Below are positions 38,464 through 49,398 of a stretch of 64,000 bases of DNA, in pieces (position 1 is the stretch's first letter; every line of letters starts with the position of its first letter). A program made the translations under genes and the position numbers. The stretch comes from Thermodesulfobacterium geofontis OPF15 (GTDB lineage Bacteria > Desulfobacterota > Thermodesulfobacteria > Thermodesulfobacteriales > Thermodesulfobacteriaceae): contig NC_015682.1 of NCBI RefSeq assembly GCF_000215975.1, positions 1,240,001 through 1,304,000 of the forward strand, given 5' to 3'. The notes under the pieces were generated by a model. The model did no database searches, was not told the origin of the DNA, and saw only the letters and a program-made list of their open reading frames with translations.

Positions 38464-39157
38464 ACTATATTTTTTAATATTTATAATTTTTATTTTTTTT
38501 TATATGAGTATTTTACAAGCTTTTAAAAAAGATACAAGTCAAAAGATTGAATATAAAAAAAACCAATTAGTTGAACTTGAAAAAAAGAAAGAAATATTAA
38601 AAAAAGATAAAGAAAAATTTCTTAAATTATATATAACTTTTTATGTAAAAAAACTTTATAGTAAAGATTCTTCTGAGTTTTTTAAAAATCCAGATTATTT
38701 AACCTTCCTAAACGAAGAAGAAAGGTTTAAATTTATAGAAAAAGCTCTAATAAGAAAAATACTTAGTATTGAAAAAGAAGAAAATACTATAACATTTGCG
38801 TATAATAAAATTTTAAAAAATATAGAAAAAGAAAAAGCAAAAGTCCAAAAAGCTCAAAAAGTTTACGCAGTAAATCCCTTAGATGGGAAACCTATAGAAC
38901 TTGGAAATCATATTTTAAAAACTAAAGGACCTCTTTCTATTTTAGCACCAATTGCTGGTATTATTAAAGGTATAGGTTACAAACAAAATAATATTCATAT
39001 AGTTATAGAAAATGAGCAATGTAAAGCTACAATTTTAGGACTTGATGAAGTTATTGTTAATGTAGGAGATAAAGTATTAAGAAATCAAATAATTGGAAAT
39101 GTAAAGGGTGAAAAAAATTTATCTTTTTCTGTAAAATGTGAAAAACCTGTTTCTTAA
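38453..39157 (+). CDS. EnvC-like coiled-coil protein with degenerate LytM domain
   Basis: Probable septal murein-hydrolase activator working with FtsEX. N-terminal membrane helix or uncleaved signal (about 4-22), a short Lys/Glu-rich coiled coil (about 28-60 and 95-140), and a C-terminal LytM/M23-like fold (about 160-232; SILAPIAGIIKGIGYKQNNIHIVIE, split, and VNVGDKVLRNQIIGNV). The zinc ligands of active M23 peptidases (HxxxD, HxH) are absent, as in E. coli EnvC, so it would activate amidases rather than cut peptides. At 234 aa it is about half the length of E. coli EnvC. Confidence 0.75.
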   Translation: MKFKLYFLIFIIFIFFYMSILQAFKKDTSQKIEYKKNQLVELEKKKEILKKDKEKFLKLYITFYVKKLYSKDSSEFFKNPDYLTFLNEEERFKFIEKALIRKILSIEKEENTITFAYNKILKNIEKEKAKVQKAQKVYAVNPLDGKPIELGNHILKTKGPLSILAPIAGIIKGIGYKQNNIHIVIENEQCKATILGLDEVIVNVGDKVLRNQIIGNVKGEKNLSFSVKCEKPVS

Positions 39158-39163
39158 AGGTTT

Positions 39164-39625
39164 TTATAAATTTTTTAAAACTTTAGGTTCTAAGTAAGAG
39201 AAAAGCTTACCAGGTAAATAAAGCCCACATCCAAGTATCCAGTGTTTATCTTTTAAAATCACATACCCGGGCTCTAAATCAAGTTCTATTTCTACTTTAT
39301 TTCTCTCTTTAAGAATTAAAATGACCTCTTCTGGAAGGGTAATTATATTTTTTTTAGCTAAATAACCAAATCTTTGAAGGAAGGCTGAGGTAGGTTTTAA
39401 ATATTTAGAAACTTGTCTCAAAAATAAAAGTCCTACTGTTTGAACTTGAAGATTTTTAAGTTTTTCTAAATAAAAAGTTTTCGGAAAAAGCCAAAAATTA
39501 GAAACTCCTCTTAAAATTTCGTATTTTTCAAAATAAAAGGGTTCTATACCAAACCTATCTTCTAAATATTTTAAAATCTCTTCTCTTTCCTTTTCTGAAA
39601 CCTTTTGAGGAAATCTACCTTCCAT
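39164..39625 (-). CDS. Stand-alone PUA-like RNA-binding protein (COG3270/RsmF C-terminal type)
   Basis: 153 aa resembling the C-terminal extension of RsmF/NOL1-type rRNA methyltransferases, which occurs alone in archaea. Characteristic segments: GLLFLRQVSKYLKPTSAFLQ (about 69-88), FGYLAKKNIITLPEEV and the closing PUA-like strand GYVILKDKHWILGCGLYLPG. The catalytic protein at 24336 lacks this part, so the two may act as a split enzyme; that is an inference. It ends 6 bases from the EnvC-like gene, tail to tail. Confidence 0.7.
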   Translation of the reverse strand: MEGRFPQKVSEKEREEILKYLEDRFGIEPFYFEKYEILRGVSNFWLFPKTFYLEKLKNLQVQTVGLLFLRQVSKYLKPTSAFLQRFGYLAKKNIITLPEEVILILKERNKVEIELDLEPGYVILKDKHWILGCGLYLPGKLFSYLEPKVLKNL

Positions 39626-39723
39626 AGTTATTTTATATTTTATCTAAAAATCTTGTTTTTGACAAAATGTATTATAAAATTTAGGCATTTAAAGATTATA
39701 TAATTATATAAAGAGGGGAATTT

Positions 39724-40779
39724 ATGAGTATAGCAGAAAAATATAAATCTGCTGGTGTTGATTTAGAAAAGGCAGTTCTTTTGGTAGAAATTGTAAAAAA
39801 ATTTACTGCCAATCTTCCCCAAAAAGGGATTATATCAGAGATTGGCGGTTTTTCCGGTCTTTTTTCTTTAGATATTTCTTCTTATAAAAATCCTGTACTT
39901 ACAGCCTCAACAGACGGAGTAGGTACAAAAATTAAGGTAGCAATTAAAGCGAATAAACATAAAGGAATTGGAATAGACCTTGTTGCTATGTGTGTAAATG
40001 ATATCATTACTTCTGGGGCAAAGCCTTTATTTTTTTTAGATTATTTAGCCTTTGGTAAATTCAATGAAAAGGTCTTTTCAGAGTTAATAGAAGGAATTGT
40101 TGAAGGATGTAAAATTTCTGAATGTGCACTTTTAGGCGGTGAAACTGCTGAAATGCCAGGATTGTATGCCGAAGAAGATTACGATTGTGCTGGCTTTGTT
40201 GTAGGTATTGTAGAAAGGGATAAAATTATAGATGGTTCTAATATTTCTATTGGAGACATACTTTTAGGAATTCCCTCAAGCGGGCTTCATAGCAATGGTT
40301 TTTCTTTAGTAAGAAAGATTCTATTTGAGGAAAACAAATTTAGTTTAGATTATATTCCTGAAGAATTGGAAAAACCTCTTGGAGAGGAAATTTTAACTCC
40401 CACTAAAATTTATGTTCCTTTTATTAAAACTATTCTTAGTAAAAATCTTCCTATAAAAGGATGTGTTCATGTTACAGGTGGGGGCTTTATTGATAATATA
40501 CCAAGAATATTACCTAAAAACTGTAAAGCAGTTATTGAAAAAGGTTCCTGGGAAATCTTACCTATTTTTGATTTTATTCAAAAATTAGGAAATATTTCTG
40601 AGGAAGAAATGTTTAGAGTTTTTAATTGTGGAATAGGTTTTATTTTAATAATAAGTGAAGATATATTAGAAGAAATTAAGAACCTCATTTTGGCTCTTGG
40701 TGAAAAATGTTATGTTATTGGTTATATTGATAAAAGAGATGAAAAAGAAAATCAAGTAATTTTTGTTGAGAAAAGATAA
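39724..40779 (+). CDS. purM: Phosphoribosylformylglycinamidine cyclo-ligase
   Basis: AIR synthetase, fifth step of purine synthesis. Begins MSIAEKYKSAGVDLEKA; ATP-site STDGVGTKIKVA, DLVAMCVNDI, GGETAEMPGLY, and C-terminal CVHVTGGGFIDNIPRILP. 351 aa, complete; ribosome site AGAGGGG before ATG. It abuts glyQ with no gap and so heads a purM-glyQ-glyS-selB unit. Confidence 0.96.
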   Translation: MSIAEKYKSAGVDLEKAVLLVEIVKKFTANLPQKGIISEIGGFSGLFSLDISSYKNPVLTASTDGVGTKIKVAIKANKHKGIGIDLVAMCVNDIITSGAKPLFFLDYLAFGKFNEKVFSELIEGIVEGCKISECALLGGETAEMPGLYAEEDYDCAGFVVGIVERDKIIDGSNISIGDILLGIPSSGLHSNGFSLVRKILFEENKFSLDYIPEELEKPLGEEILTPTKIYVPFIKTILSKNLPIKGCVHVTGGGFIDNIPRILPKNCKAVIEKGSWEILPIFDFIQKLGNISEEEMFRVFNCGIGFILIISEDILEEIKNLILALGEKCYVIGYIDKRDEKENQVIFVEKR

Positions 40780-41625
40780 ATGTATTTTCAAGAAGTAATA
40801 GCAACTCTTAATAAATTTTGGGCAGAAAAGGGATGTGTCATTTTACAGCCATACGATATGGAAGTTGGAGCTGGAACTTTTCATCCTGCTACATTTTTAA
40901 GAGCTCTTGGTCCTAAACCTTTTTCAGCAGCCTATGTAGAACCTTGTAGAAGACCAACAGATGGAAGATATGGAGAAAACCCAAATAGACTCCAACACTA
41001 TTATCAGTATCAAGTTATTATAAAACCCTCTCCAGATGGCATTCAAGATATTTATTTGGAAAGCTTAAAAGCTCTTGGTATAGACCCAAAAGAACATGAT
41101 ATAAGATTTGTAGAAGATGACTGGGAATCTCCTACACTTGGAGCTTGGGGTCTGGGATGGGAAGTTTGGCTTGATGGAATGGAAATTACCCAGTTTACCT
41201 ATTTTCAACAAATCGGAGGATTTGATTGTAATCCAGTTACTGTAGAAATCACTTATGGACTTGAAAGAATTACTATGTATCTTCAAGGAGTAGAAAATGT
41301 ATTTGATATAAAGTGGAATAAAAATATAACCTATAGAGATATTCATTTTAGAGGAGAAGTAGAATATTCCATCTACAATTTTGAAGAAGCAGATGTTTCT
41401 CTCCTAAAAGATCTTTTTAACAAATTTGAGAAGGAAGCTAATAGACTTTTAGATCGTGGACTTGTTTTACCAGGATATGATTATGTTATAAAATGTTCAC
41501 ATATCTTTAATCTTCTTGATGCAAGAGGAGTTCTTTCTCCTATAGAAAGAGCTAATTATATAGGTAGAGTTAGAGGAATAGCTAAAAAAACAGCTGAAAA
41601 ATGGCTTGAGACTGAGGAATATTAA
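40780..41625 (+). CDS. glyQ: Glycyl-tRNA synthetase alpha subunit
   Basis: Catalytic subunit of the bacterial alpha2beta2 glycyl-tRNA synthetase (class II). Motifs [24 protein letters not shown] (split), [23 protein letters not shown] (motif 2 region), and the C-terminal [19 protein letters not shown]. 281 aa. The ATG directly follows the purM stop, and its stop directly precedes glyS. Confidence 0.97.
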   Translation: MYFQEVIATLNKFWAEKGCVILQPYDMEVGAGTFHPATFLRALGPKPFSAAYVEPCRRPTDGRYGENPNRLQHYYQYQVIIKPSPDGIQDIYLESLKALGIDPKEHDIRFVEDDWESPTLGAWGLGWEVWLDGMEITQFTYFQQIGGFDCNPVTVEITYGLERITMYLQGVENVFDIKWNKNITYRDIHFRGEVEYSIYNFEEADVSLLKDLFNKFEKEANRLLDRGLVLPGYDYVIKCSHIFNLLDARGVLSPIERANYIGRVRGIAKKTAEKWLETEEY

Positions 41626-43698
41626 ATGGGTAAAAATTTACTTTGGGAGATAGGAACCGAAGAATTACCTGCAAGATTTATTATTCCAGCTTTAGAAAGT
41701 TTAAAAATTTTGACAGAAAAAAAATTAAAGGAAAGTCTTTTAAACTTTGAAGAAATAAAAACTGCAGGAACGTTAAGAAGGCTTACTCTCTTTGTTAAAA
41801 ATTTATCCGAAAAACAAGAAGAAATAGAAGAAGAAATTCTTGGTCCTTCAGTAAAAATAGGAATTGATGAAAAGGGAAATTATACTAAACAAGCCTTAGG
41901 ATTTGCTAAAAAATACGGATTAACTCCTGAAAATTTAACTATAAAAAGAACAGAAAAAGGAGAATACCTTTGTTTAAAAAGAAAAATTCCAGGTAAAAAA
42001 ACTATAGAAATTCTTCCACAAATTCTTTTAAATATCCTCCAAAATATTTATTTTCCAAAATCTATGAGATGGGGTAATTATGAAATAAAATTCGCAAGAC
42101 CCATAAGATGGGTATTATGTCTATACGGAAAAGAAGTAGTTCCCTTAAAAGTAGCTAATATTGAAGCATCTTCATTTACCTTTGGACATAGATTCCTATC
42201 AGAAAAACCTATCCAAATTTCTGAAGCAGATTGGGAAACTTATGAAGTACTTTTAGAAAAAAATTATGTAATTGTAGATCCAGAAAAAAGAATTCTTAAA
42301 ACTAAAGAAGAAATTTTAAAAGTTTCTAAAAATATAGGCATTCCAGAAATGGAAAAAGATTTATTAGAAGAAAATGCCCATTTAGTTGAATATCCTTTTC
42401 CTATAGTTGGAGAATTTCCTAAGGAATTTTTAAGACTCCCCGAACCACTTGTCATTACAGCCTTAAAAGAACACCAAAGATATATATGCTTAAAAAATAA
42501 AAAGGGGAAACTTATAAACTATTTTATAGCAGTAAATAATAATTTTCCTAAAAATTTAGAGGTACTTAAAAAAGGGCATGAAAGGGTTACCAAAGCAAGG
42601 CTTGAGGATGCTAAGTTTTATTTTGAAAAAGATTTAAAGGAATCCTTAGAAAAAAAAGTAGAGAAATTAAAAGGAATAGTTTATCATATAAAATGTGGAA
42701 CTTTATGGGATAAGACTCAAAGACTTATTGAGCTCGGAATTTATTTAGCTCAAAAAATAAACTCTCATATAGATTTAGAAAAAGTTAAAAAGGTTTGCTT
42801 TTATGCTAAGGCTGATCACGCCTCTGAAGTAGTTAAAGAATTTACTTCTCTTCAAGGAATAATGGGAAGCATATATGCAGATTATTTTGGAGAAAAGGAA
42901 ATAGCCTCAGCCTTATATGAACAATACCTTCCTTCTCCACAAAATGAAAGTTTACCTCAGACTTGGGAAGGAACGATTCTTTCTTTAGTAGATAAGATCG
43001 ATCACCTTGTTTCTCTTTTCGGAAGTGGTGAAAAACCTACAGGGGAGGCAGATCCTTATGGACTAAGAAGAGCAGCTTATGGAATTATAAAAATACTTAT
43101 TGGAAAAAATATTTTTCTTGATTTAGACAATATTTTTAATTATGCTTTAAAAGTCCTTGAAAAACAAAGTTTTTTAAGAGAAAAAGAAGCTTTAACTGAA
43201 ATTTTAGAATTTTTCAGAAAAAGATTAGAAGGTGAATTTTTAAATTTAGGTTTTAATAAATTACTCATTAGTGTGATCATAAAACTTCCTCTTAATCCCT
43301 TTGATCAATTTTTAAGAATAAAAGCTTTAAAAAATTTTCAAGATAGAAAAGATTTTATTGATCTTATTACGGGATTTAAGAGGGTTTCTCAAATACTAAA
43401 AGGAATTGAAATAGAAAAACTTCCAAATTTAGACCCTACCCTTTTTAAAGAAAAAGAAGAAAATGAGCTTTATTTTAAAATGTTAGAATTACAACCAAAG
43501 TTAGAAGATTTTTTAAATAAAAAAGAATACATAAAATATTTGGAAACACTTCTTGAATTTAAGGAATTAATTGATCGGTTCTTCGACAATGTATTTGTTA
43601 TGGTTGAGGATAAAAAAATAAGAGAAAATAGACTCAAACTTTTAGCAGAAATTTCAATTCATTTCAATTCTTTTGGAGATTTTACATATCTTATGTAA
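41626..43698 (+). CDS. glyS: Glycyl-tRNA synthetase beta subunit
   Basis: tRNA-binding and editing-like partner of GlyQ. Starts NLLWEIGTEELPARFI, with the family blocks MRWGNYEIKFARPIRW, EHQRYICLKNKKGKL, KARLEDAKFYFEKD and DKIDHLVSLFGSGEKPTGEADPYGLRR (split). An HD-like domain and a C-terminal anticodon-binding region follow. 690 aa, complete; starts immediately after glyQ. Confidence 0.97.
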   Translation: MGKNLLWEIGTEELPARFIIPALESLKILTEKKLKESLLNFEEIKTAGTLRRLTLFVKNLSEKQEEIEEEILGPSVKIGIDEKGNYTKQALGFAKKYGLTPENLTIKRTEKGEYLCLKRKIPGKKTIEILPQILLNILQNIYFPKSMRWGNYEIKFARPIRWVLCLYGKEVVPLKVANIEASSFTFGHRFLSEKPIQISEADWETYEVLLEKNYVIVDPEKRILKTKEEILKVSKNIGIPEMEKDLLEENAHLVEYPFPIVGEFPKEFLRLPEPLVITALKEHQRYICLKNKKGKLINYFIAVNNNFPKNLEVLKKGHERVTKARLEDAKFYFEKDLKESLEKKVEKLKGIVYHIKCGTLWDKTQRLIELGIYLAQKINSHIDLEKVKKVCFYAKADHASEVVKEFTSLQGIMGSIYADYFGEKEIASALYEQYLPSPQNESLPQTWEGTILSLVDKIDHLVSLFGSGEKPTGEADPYGLRRAAYGIIKILIGKNIFLDLDNIFNYALKVLEKQSFLREKEALTEILEFFRKRLEGEFLNLGFNKLLISVIIKLPLNPFDQFLRIKALKNFQDRKDFIDLITGFKRVSQILKGIEIEKLPNLDPTLFKEKEENELYFKMLELQPKLEDFLNKKEYIKYLETLLEFKELIDRFFDNVFVMVEDKKIRENRLKLLAEISIHFNSFGDFTYLM

Positions 43699-43709
43699 AT
43701 TTTTTAAAA

Positions 43710-45626
43710 ATGCGTAGAGTTATAATAGGAACTGCTGGTCATATAGATCATGGAAAAACTTCTTTAGTAAAAGCTCTCACAGGAATTGATACAGATCGTC
43801 TCAAGGAGGAAAAGGAAAGAGGTATTACTATTGATTTAGGTTTTGCTAACCTTTTACTTCCTTCAGGAACACTTGCTGGAATTGTTGATGTTCCTGGGCA
43901 TGAAAGATTCATAAGAAATATGGTTGCTGGAGCAACTGGTATAGATTTAGTTATTTTAGTTATAGCTGCGGATGAAGGGGTTATGCCTCAAACTAAAGAA
44001 CATCTTGAAATCTGTGAACTTTTGGGAATAAAAGACGGGGTTGTAGTTATTACTAAAATAGATTTAGTTGATAAAGAATGGTTAGAAATGGTAAAAGAAG
44101 AAGTAGAAAAATTTTTAAAGGACACTTTTTTAAAAAATGCACCTATAATTTATTTTTCTGCTGTTACAGGAGAGGGAAAAGAAGAACTTTTAAAAATATT
44201 AGATGAAAAAGCTTCCCAAATAATTATGAAGCCTGAAGATCAACCATTTAGACTACCTATTGACGGGGTTTTTACTATTAAAGGGTTTGGAACTGTAGTA
44301 AGAGGAACAGCTATCTCTGGAAAAATAAGTATAAATCAAATAGTTAAAATATATCCTAAGGAACTGGAAAGTAAAATAAGAAATATACAGGTTCATGGAA
44401 AAAATGTAGAAACAGCTTATGCTGGTATGAGAGTAGCTTTAAACCTTCAAGGGATAGAAAAGGAAGAGTTAGAAAGAGGTGATGTAGTTGCTGAACCAGA
44501 TGTCTTAAAACCTTCACAATGGTTAGATATAAAAGTTACCTCATTAAAAAATATAAAACCCTTTATAAGAAACTTTGAAAATCTTCTTTTTTATGTTGGT
44601 ACTTCAGAAGTTCTGGGTAAAATTATTCTCTTTGGAAAGGATGATTTAAAACCAGGAGAAACTGATATTGCTCAAATATTTCTTCAAAAACCAGTTACTG
44701 TATGGAGAGGTGATAGATTTATTTTAAGAAGAGCATCCACTAATACTACTGTTGGTGGAGGAGAAATAATAAATCCAGTTTCTTATAGAAGAAAAAGGAC
44801 TAAACCTTGGGAAAGAAAAGAACTCGAATTTATTTCTCAAGCTGAAACCCCAGAGCTTATCAAATATTATGTAGAAAAAAAGGGATTCCTGGGTATAGAA
44901 GAAAGGGATTTACAACTTGCTGTTTCTGTTTTTGGTGAAAAATTCAAAGAGTTAATAGATCACCTTTCTCAAGAAATAGTTAAATTAAAAGAAAAAGAAA
45001 AAGTTTTGTATTTCTCAAAAAATGCTAAAGAAAAACTTCAAAATAAAATAATTGATACTTTAAAAGAATATCATAAAAATAACCCTTTTAGTCCTGGATT
45101 GACTAAAGAACTTTTAAAAATGAGAATTTCTTCTTTTATTCCTGATGTATTTTTAAATTATGTAATAGACGAACTTATACAAAAGGGAATTTTAAACAAA
45201 GAAAAAGAAATACTATTTCTTTCTGAATTTAAGATGATTGATTCTACAGAAAAAGAGGAGCTTAAAAAACAAATTGAAGAAAAAATATTAAAAGAGGGGC
45301 TAACTCCAAGAGATTTTGATGAAATTCTTTTAGATTTTAAAGATAAATATAAAGCTGCAAAAGAACTCTCACAAACTCTCTTAAAAGAAGAAATTTTGGT
45401 TAAGGTTTCTGAAAAATTAGTTTATCATAAAAATATTCTTCAAGAAATTGAGAAAAAAGTAATAGATTTTTTAACCAAAAATAAAGAAATGACTTTATCT
45501 GACTTTAGAAAAATATTGGGTTCTGAGATAAGCAGAAAATACTTAATCCCCTTAGCAGAGTATCTTGACAAAAAGAAAATAACTTTAAGAATTGGAGATA
45601 AAAGAATTTTAAGAAAAAAACTCTAA
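43710..45626 (+). CDS. selB: Selenocysteine-specific elongation factor SelB
   Basis: EF-Tu-like GTPase that brings selenocysteinyl-tRNA to UGA codons marked by a SECIS hairpin. G1 [17 protein letters not shown], switch [19 protein letters not shown]3 [13 protein letters not shown]4 TKIDLVD; domains II-III to about 340, then winged-helix repeats (about 400-635) that bind the SECIS. 638 aa. It shows that the organism makes selenoproteins; none is in this window, nor selA, selC or selD. Starts 11 bases after glyS. Confidence 0.95.
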   Translation: MRRVIIGTAGHIDHGKTSLVKALTGIDTDRLKEEKERGITIDLGFANLLLPSGTLAGIVDVPGHERFIRNMVAGATGIDLVILVIAADEGVMPQTKEHLEICELLGIKDGVVVITKIDLVDKEWLEMVKEEVEKFLKDTFLKNAPIIYFSAVTGEGKEELLKILDEKASQIIMKPEDQPFRLPIDGVFTIKGFGTVVRGTAISGKISINQIVKIYPKELESKIRNIQVHGKNVETAYAGMRVALNLQGIEKEELERGDVVAEPDVLKPSQWLDIKVTSLKNIKPFIRNFENLLFYVGTSEVLGKIILFGKDDLKPGETDIAQIFLQKPVTVWRGDRFILRRASTNTTVGGGEIINPVSYRRKRTKPWERKELEFISQAETPELIKYYVEKKGFLGIEERDLQLAVSVFGEKFKELIDHLSQEIVKLKEKEKVLYFSKNAKEKLQNKIIDTLKEYHKNNPFSPGLTKELLKMRISSFIPDVFLNYVIDELIQKGILNKEKEILFLSEFKMIDSTEKEELKKQIEEKILKEGLTPRDFDEILLDFKDKYKAAKELSQTLLKEEILVKVSEKLVYHKNILQEIEKKVIDFLTKNKEMTLSDFRKILGSEISRKYLIPLAEYLDKKKITLRIGDKRILRKKL

Positions 45627-47992
45627 CTTTTTAATTTTTTAGAAGTTTTTGTTTTCTTTTTAGTCTTTTTTTCTTTTTCTTTACTTAATTGATAAAGTTT
45701 TTTTAATCCTTTAGCTACCTCTTTATGAAATTTTTCAGGTTTGTATCCTGTAAGAATTTCTATAACATCATCAATAGTTTCTACTGTATATATATGAAAT
45801 TTACCGTTTTTAATATCTTCTAATACATCGTCATCAAGAAGAATGTTATCAAAATTTTTTGCAGGAACAATTACTCCTTGCTCACCTGTAAAATTAGTAA
45901 GTTTGCACACTCTATAAAACCCTTCTATCTTTTCCTTTATTCCCCCTACCGGTTGTATATTACCAAACTGATCAATAGAACCTGTTACTGCTATATCCTG
46001 TCTTATAGGAATTTTAGAAATAGCTGAAAGTATAACCATAAGTTCTGCAGCCGACGCACTATCTCCTTCTACAGGTTCATAAGCTTGTTCAAAAGTAAGG
46101 GTACAAGATAATTGAAGAGGAAAATCTGTGCTATATTTGTTATATAAATAAGAAGAAAGAATAAGGACCCCTTTTGAATGGATGGGGCCACTCATATCTA
46201 TTTCTCTTTCAATATTAATAACTCCTTTTGTTCCAGGAAAAACATTGGCTGTAATTCTTGAGGGTTTACCAAAACTATGATCTCCTAAAACATAAACACT
46301 TAACCCATTAATTTGCCCTGTCTTTTTCCCCTCTATATCTATAATTATTTTACCTTCCTTTATAAGTTCTCTTATTTTTTCTTCTAACAAATTAACTCTA
46401 AATATTTTCTCTCTAAGGGCTTGTTTTATTTCTTTTTGAGTAATAATTTCATTTTTAGAAAGGATATCTGCTTCTCTAAGCAGGTCTATAATATTTTTCA
46501 AAACAACATTTATTTTTTTTCTATCTCCCGCTTGATAAATGGCATATTTAAGAACTTCGGAAAGTCCAGAGGCATCAACTTCTTTTAAATTTTCTTCTTT
46601 AATGATTTTTTTAATAATTTTGGGAAAGCTCTCTATTACTTTATTATTTATTTCTATTATTGGATTAAATTCTGCTTTTATCTTAAATAATTCAATAAAT
46701 TCTGGATCGTAAAAACTTAAAAGATAATAAAGAAAAGAATCTCCTATTAAAAATACTTTAGCAGAAAAAGGTACTGGTTCTGGAAGAAGTCCTACATGAG
46801 GAACAGGAATTTCTTCTATCATTCCTCCCATAAGATATAGTTTTTTATGAAGAAGGGTCCTTTTAAGTAAAATCCAAACATAGGGATTTTTAAGAACCTC
46901 CCAGAGATCTAAAACAAGATAACCTCCGTTAACTTTGTGAAGTGTCCCAGGAGCAAGACTTAAATGATCAGCATAAAGTATTCCCATTTCAGCCCTATAA
47001 TTAATCTGCCCAAAAAGACCTTTTAAAGTAGGCACTTTTTCATATATTACAGGAGCTCCTTCAGTTTTTGTATTATCTACTAAAACATTTACTCTAAAAA
47101 CATTAAGAGCCCTATTAATACTATTTTGAATAACCACATTACCTTTAGCTTTTTCCCATTCAATAAAAAGATGAATATTTTTAACTAATTCTTCTTTTAC
47201 TTCAGAAATAAATTCTTTTACCTCTTCTATATCTTTAAATTCTGCTTCCAACTTTTCAAAAGCTTTATTTACAATATTAGTAGCTATTTTTTTTCTCAAA
47301 TTGACTAAATTTTCCCCTAAGGCACTATCAAGTTCACGAAGTTTTCTCATATATTGTCTGAAAGTAGGTTCAAAGGCATTTAAATTTCTTTGATATTCTT
47401 CCCTAAATTGTGGACTCTCCAATAATTGTTCTTGGGCTACAGGAGTTTCAATTTTAAAAATAGGAAGAAGTCTTACTCCTTCTGGACCAAAAAGAACCAT
47501 TAAATTATATTTTTTAGCTTCTTCTATTAATTCATTTATAACCTTTTCTTTTTGAGAATCTATTTCTTTAGTAAGGGCACTTAGTTCCTCTTCATATTCT
47601 TTTCCTTCAAAAGCTTTAAAAGTCTCCCTTTTTAAAAATTCCAAAACTTCTTCAATATAATCTGCTAATTTCCTTCCGTAACCTGCCGGTAATACTATAG
47701 CTTTTGGACGATAAAAATCTTTGAAATTGTTTACATAACAAATATCCGAAGGTTTTGCTTTAGTCGGAGTTATTTCTTGAAGCCTCTTTAAGGTATATCT
47801 ACTTCTTCCTATTCCATTTGGACCACATACATAAACATTATAACCTTCCTTATCAAGTTGTAGGGCTAAATCAAAAGCCCTCTCCACCCTTTCTTGTTGA
47901 ATAAAAATTTCTTCTTCTTGATATTCTGAAGTTCCAGAAGAATAACTAAAATCAATTATTAAATTTTCAAAATTTAGTCTTTTCCAAGCCAT
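45623..47992 (-). CDS. Lon-like S16 protease (LonC/AAA_32 type)
   Basis: Protease with an AAA_32 region and a C-terminal Lon proteolytic domain. The P-loop position reads CGPNGIGRSRYTL, with Arg where Lys is usual; GxGR is frequent in this subfamily, so ATP use is uncertain. A long helical insertion (about 120-300) is followed by DHLSLAPGTLHKVNGGYLVLD. The proteolytic dyad is Ser in EPVEGDSASAAELM (about 668) and Lys in GGIKEKIEGF (about 711). The C-terminus is very Lys-rich. 789 aa; not classical Lon. Overlaps the selB end by 4 bases, tail to tail. Confidence 0.9.
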   Translation of the reverse strand: MAWKRLNFENLIIDFSYSSGTSEYQEEEIFIQQERVERAFDLALQLDKEGYNVYVCGPNGIGRSRYTLKRLQEITPTKAKPSDICYVNNFKDFYRPKAIVLPAGYGRKLADYIEEVLEFLKRETFKAFEGKEYEEELSALTKEIDSQKEKVINELIEEAKKYNLMVLFGPEGVRLLPIFKIETPVAQEQLLESPQFREEYQRNLNAFEPTFRQYMRKLRELDSALGENLVNLRKKIATNIVNKAFEKLEAEFKDIEEVKEFISEVKEELVKNIHLFIEWEKAKGNVVIQNSINRALNVFRVNVLVDNTKTEGAPVIYEKVPTLKGLFGQINYRAEMGILYADHLSLAPGTLHKVNGGYLVLDLWEVLKNPYVWILLKRTLLHKKLYLMGGMIEEIPVPHVGLLPEPVPFSAKVFLIGDSFLYYLLSFYDPEFIELFKIKAEFNPIIEINNKVIESFPKIIKKIIKEENLKEVDASGLSEVLKYAIYQAGDRKKINVVLKNIIDLLREADILSKNEIITQKEIKQALREKIFRVNLLEEKIRELIKEGKIIIDIEGKKTGQINGLSVYVLGDHSFGKPSRITANVFPGTKGVINIEREIDMSGPIHSKGVLILSSYLYNKYSTDFPLQLSCTLTFEQAYEPVEGDSASAAELMVILSAISKIPIRQDIAVTGSIDQFGNIQPVGGIKEKIEGFYRVCKLTNFTGEQGVIVPAKNFDNILLDDDVLEDIKNGKFHIYTVETIDDVIEILTGYKPEKFHKEVAKGLKKLYQLSKEKEKKTKKKTKTSKKLKS

Positions 47993-48106
47993 TATGTTTT
48001 AAAATTTTAAAAAAATATTTATAAAATACAAGGCTTTCTGTTGCAATTTTTTATAATAAAAGTAAAATTTTCTTTCTGTTAGCTTTCAAAGAGAGAGGTT
48101 AAACTT

Positions 48107-49396
48107 ATGAAAAAACGTCCTATGACCTTAGCAGAAAAAATTTTAGCAACCAAATTAAAAAGAGATTATGTAGAACCTGGAGAATTAGTAGAAGTTCCAG
48201 TAGATTTAACATTGGCAAATGATATTACAGCCCCTTTAGCTATTAAAATTTTTGAGTCTACAAACATTGGAAAAGTTTTTGATCCAGAAAAAATAGTTCT
48301 CGTAATGGATCATTTTACTCCTAATAAAGATATTAAAAGTGCAGAACAAGTAAGACTTTGTAGAGAGTTTGCCAGAAAATATAAGATTTCACACTATTAT
48401 GAAGGAGGAAACTGTGGTATTGAACATGCTTTACTTCCAGAACTGGGTTTAGTAGGACCAGGGGATATCGTAATCGGAGCTGATAGCCATACTTGTACTT
48501 ATGGAGCTTTAGGAGCTTTTGCTACAGGAGTTGGTTCAACAGATCTTGCAGCTGCTTGGATTACCGGTAAAACATGGTTTAAAGTTCCAGAAACTATTAA
48601 ATTTGTTTACTATGGAAGACCTAAACCTTGGATTACTGGAAAAGATCTTATTCTTTATACTATAGGAGATATAGGAGTTGACGGAGCACTTTATAAAGCA
48701 ATGGAATTTACAGGAGAAACAATAAAAAAACTTTCTATGGCTGAAAGATTTACTATGGCAAACATGGCTATTGAGGCAGGAGGGAAGGTAGGTTTAATAG
48801 AACCTGATAAAATAACCTTGGCTTATATAAAAAATCGTTTTAAAAGGGAACCGGTTATTTTAAAAGCTGACAAAAATGCTAAGTACATAGAAATTAGAGA
48901 ATATGATGTTTCTAAAATAGATCTTCTTGTTGCCCTACCTCATCTTCCTTCTAATGTAAAACCAGTTAAAGATCTGCCTGATAAAATTTATATTGATCAG
49001 GTAGTAATTGGATCTTGTACCAATGGAAGAATTGAAGATTTAGCAATTGCTGCAAAAATTTTAAAAAATCGTAAGGTAAATCCTAATGTAAGATGTATTA
49101 TTATACCAGCAACGCCCAAAATTTACTATGAAGCATTGAAGAGAGGTTATATTAGAGTATTTATAGAAGCTGGGGCTATTGTATCACCTCCCACCTGTGG
49201 CCCCTGTCTTGGTGGACATATGGGAATTTTAGCAAAAGGAGAAAAGGCTGTGGCAACCACTAATAGAAATTTTGTGGGAAGAATGGGACATCCTGAGAGT
49301 GAGGTATATCTTTCTGGACCTGCTGTTGCAGCTGCAAGTGCAGTACTTGGATATATAGGAACTCCGGAAGAATTGGGACTTAGAGAGGAGGATTAA
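48107..49396 (+). CDS. leuC: 3-Isopropylmalate dehydratase large subunit (homoaconitase-type family)
   Basis: 4Fe-4S dehydratase of the aconitase family in leucine synthesis. Cluster cysteines: GSCTNGR (about 303) and [10 protein letters not shown] (about 363 and 366). Active-site segments [24 protein letters not shown] and MTLAEKILA at the start. At 429 aa it belongs to the short LeuC2/HacA group rather than the about 466-residue E. coli LeuC type, so substrates could include homoaconitate or citramalate-derived acids. It is 2 bases before leuD. Ribosome site GAGAGAGG. Confidence 0.93.
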   Translation: MKKRPMTLAEKILATKLKRDYVEPGELVEVPVDLTLANDITAPLAIKIFESTNIGKVFDPEKIVLVMDHFTPNKDIKSAEQVRLCREFARKYKISHYYEGGNCGIEHALLPELGLVGPGDIVIGADSHTCTYGALGAFATGVGSTDLAAAWITGKTWFKVPETIKFVYYGRPKPWITGKDLILYTIGDIGVDGALYKAMEFTGETIKKLSMAERFTMANMAIEAGGKVGLIEPDKITLAYIKNRFKREPVILKADKNAKYIEIREYDVSKIDLLVALPHLPSNVKPVKDLPDKIYIDQVVIGSCTNGRIEDLAIAAKILKNRKVNPNVRCIIIPATPKIYYEALKRGYIRVFIEAGAIVSPPTCGPCLGGHMGILAKGEKAVATTNRNFVGRMGHPESEVYLSGPAVAAASAVLGYIGTPEELGLREED

Positions 49397-49398
49397 AA

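Noticed and set aside
43710-45626. A selenoprotein gene near selB
   Set aside because: No gene in the window has an in-frame TGA interrupting a recognised family, so SelB acts on genes elsewhere.
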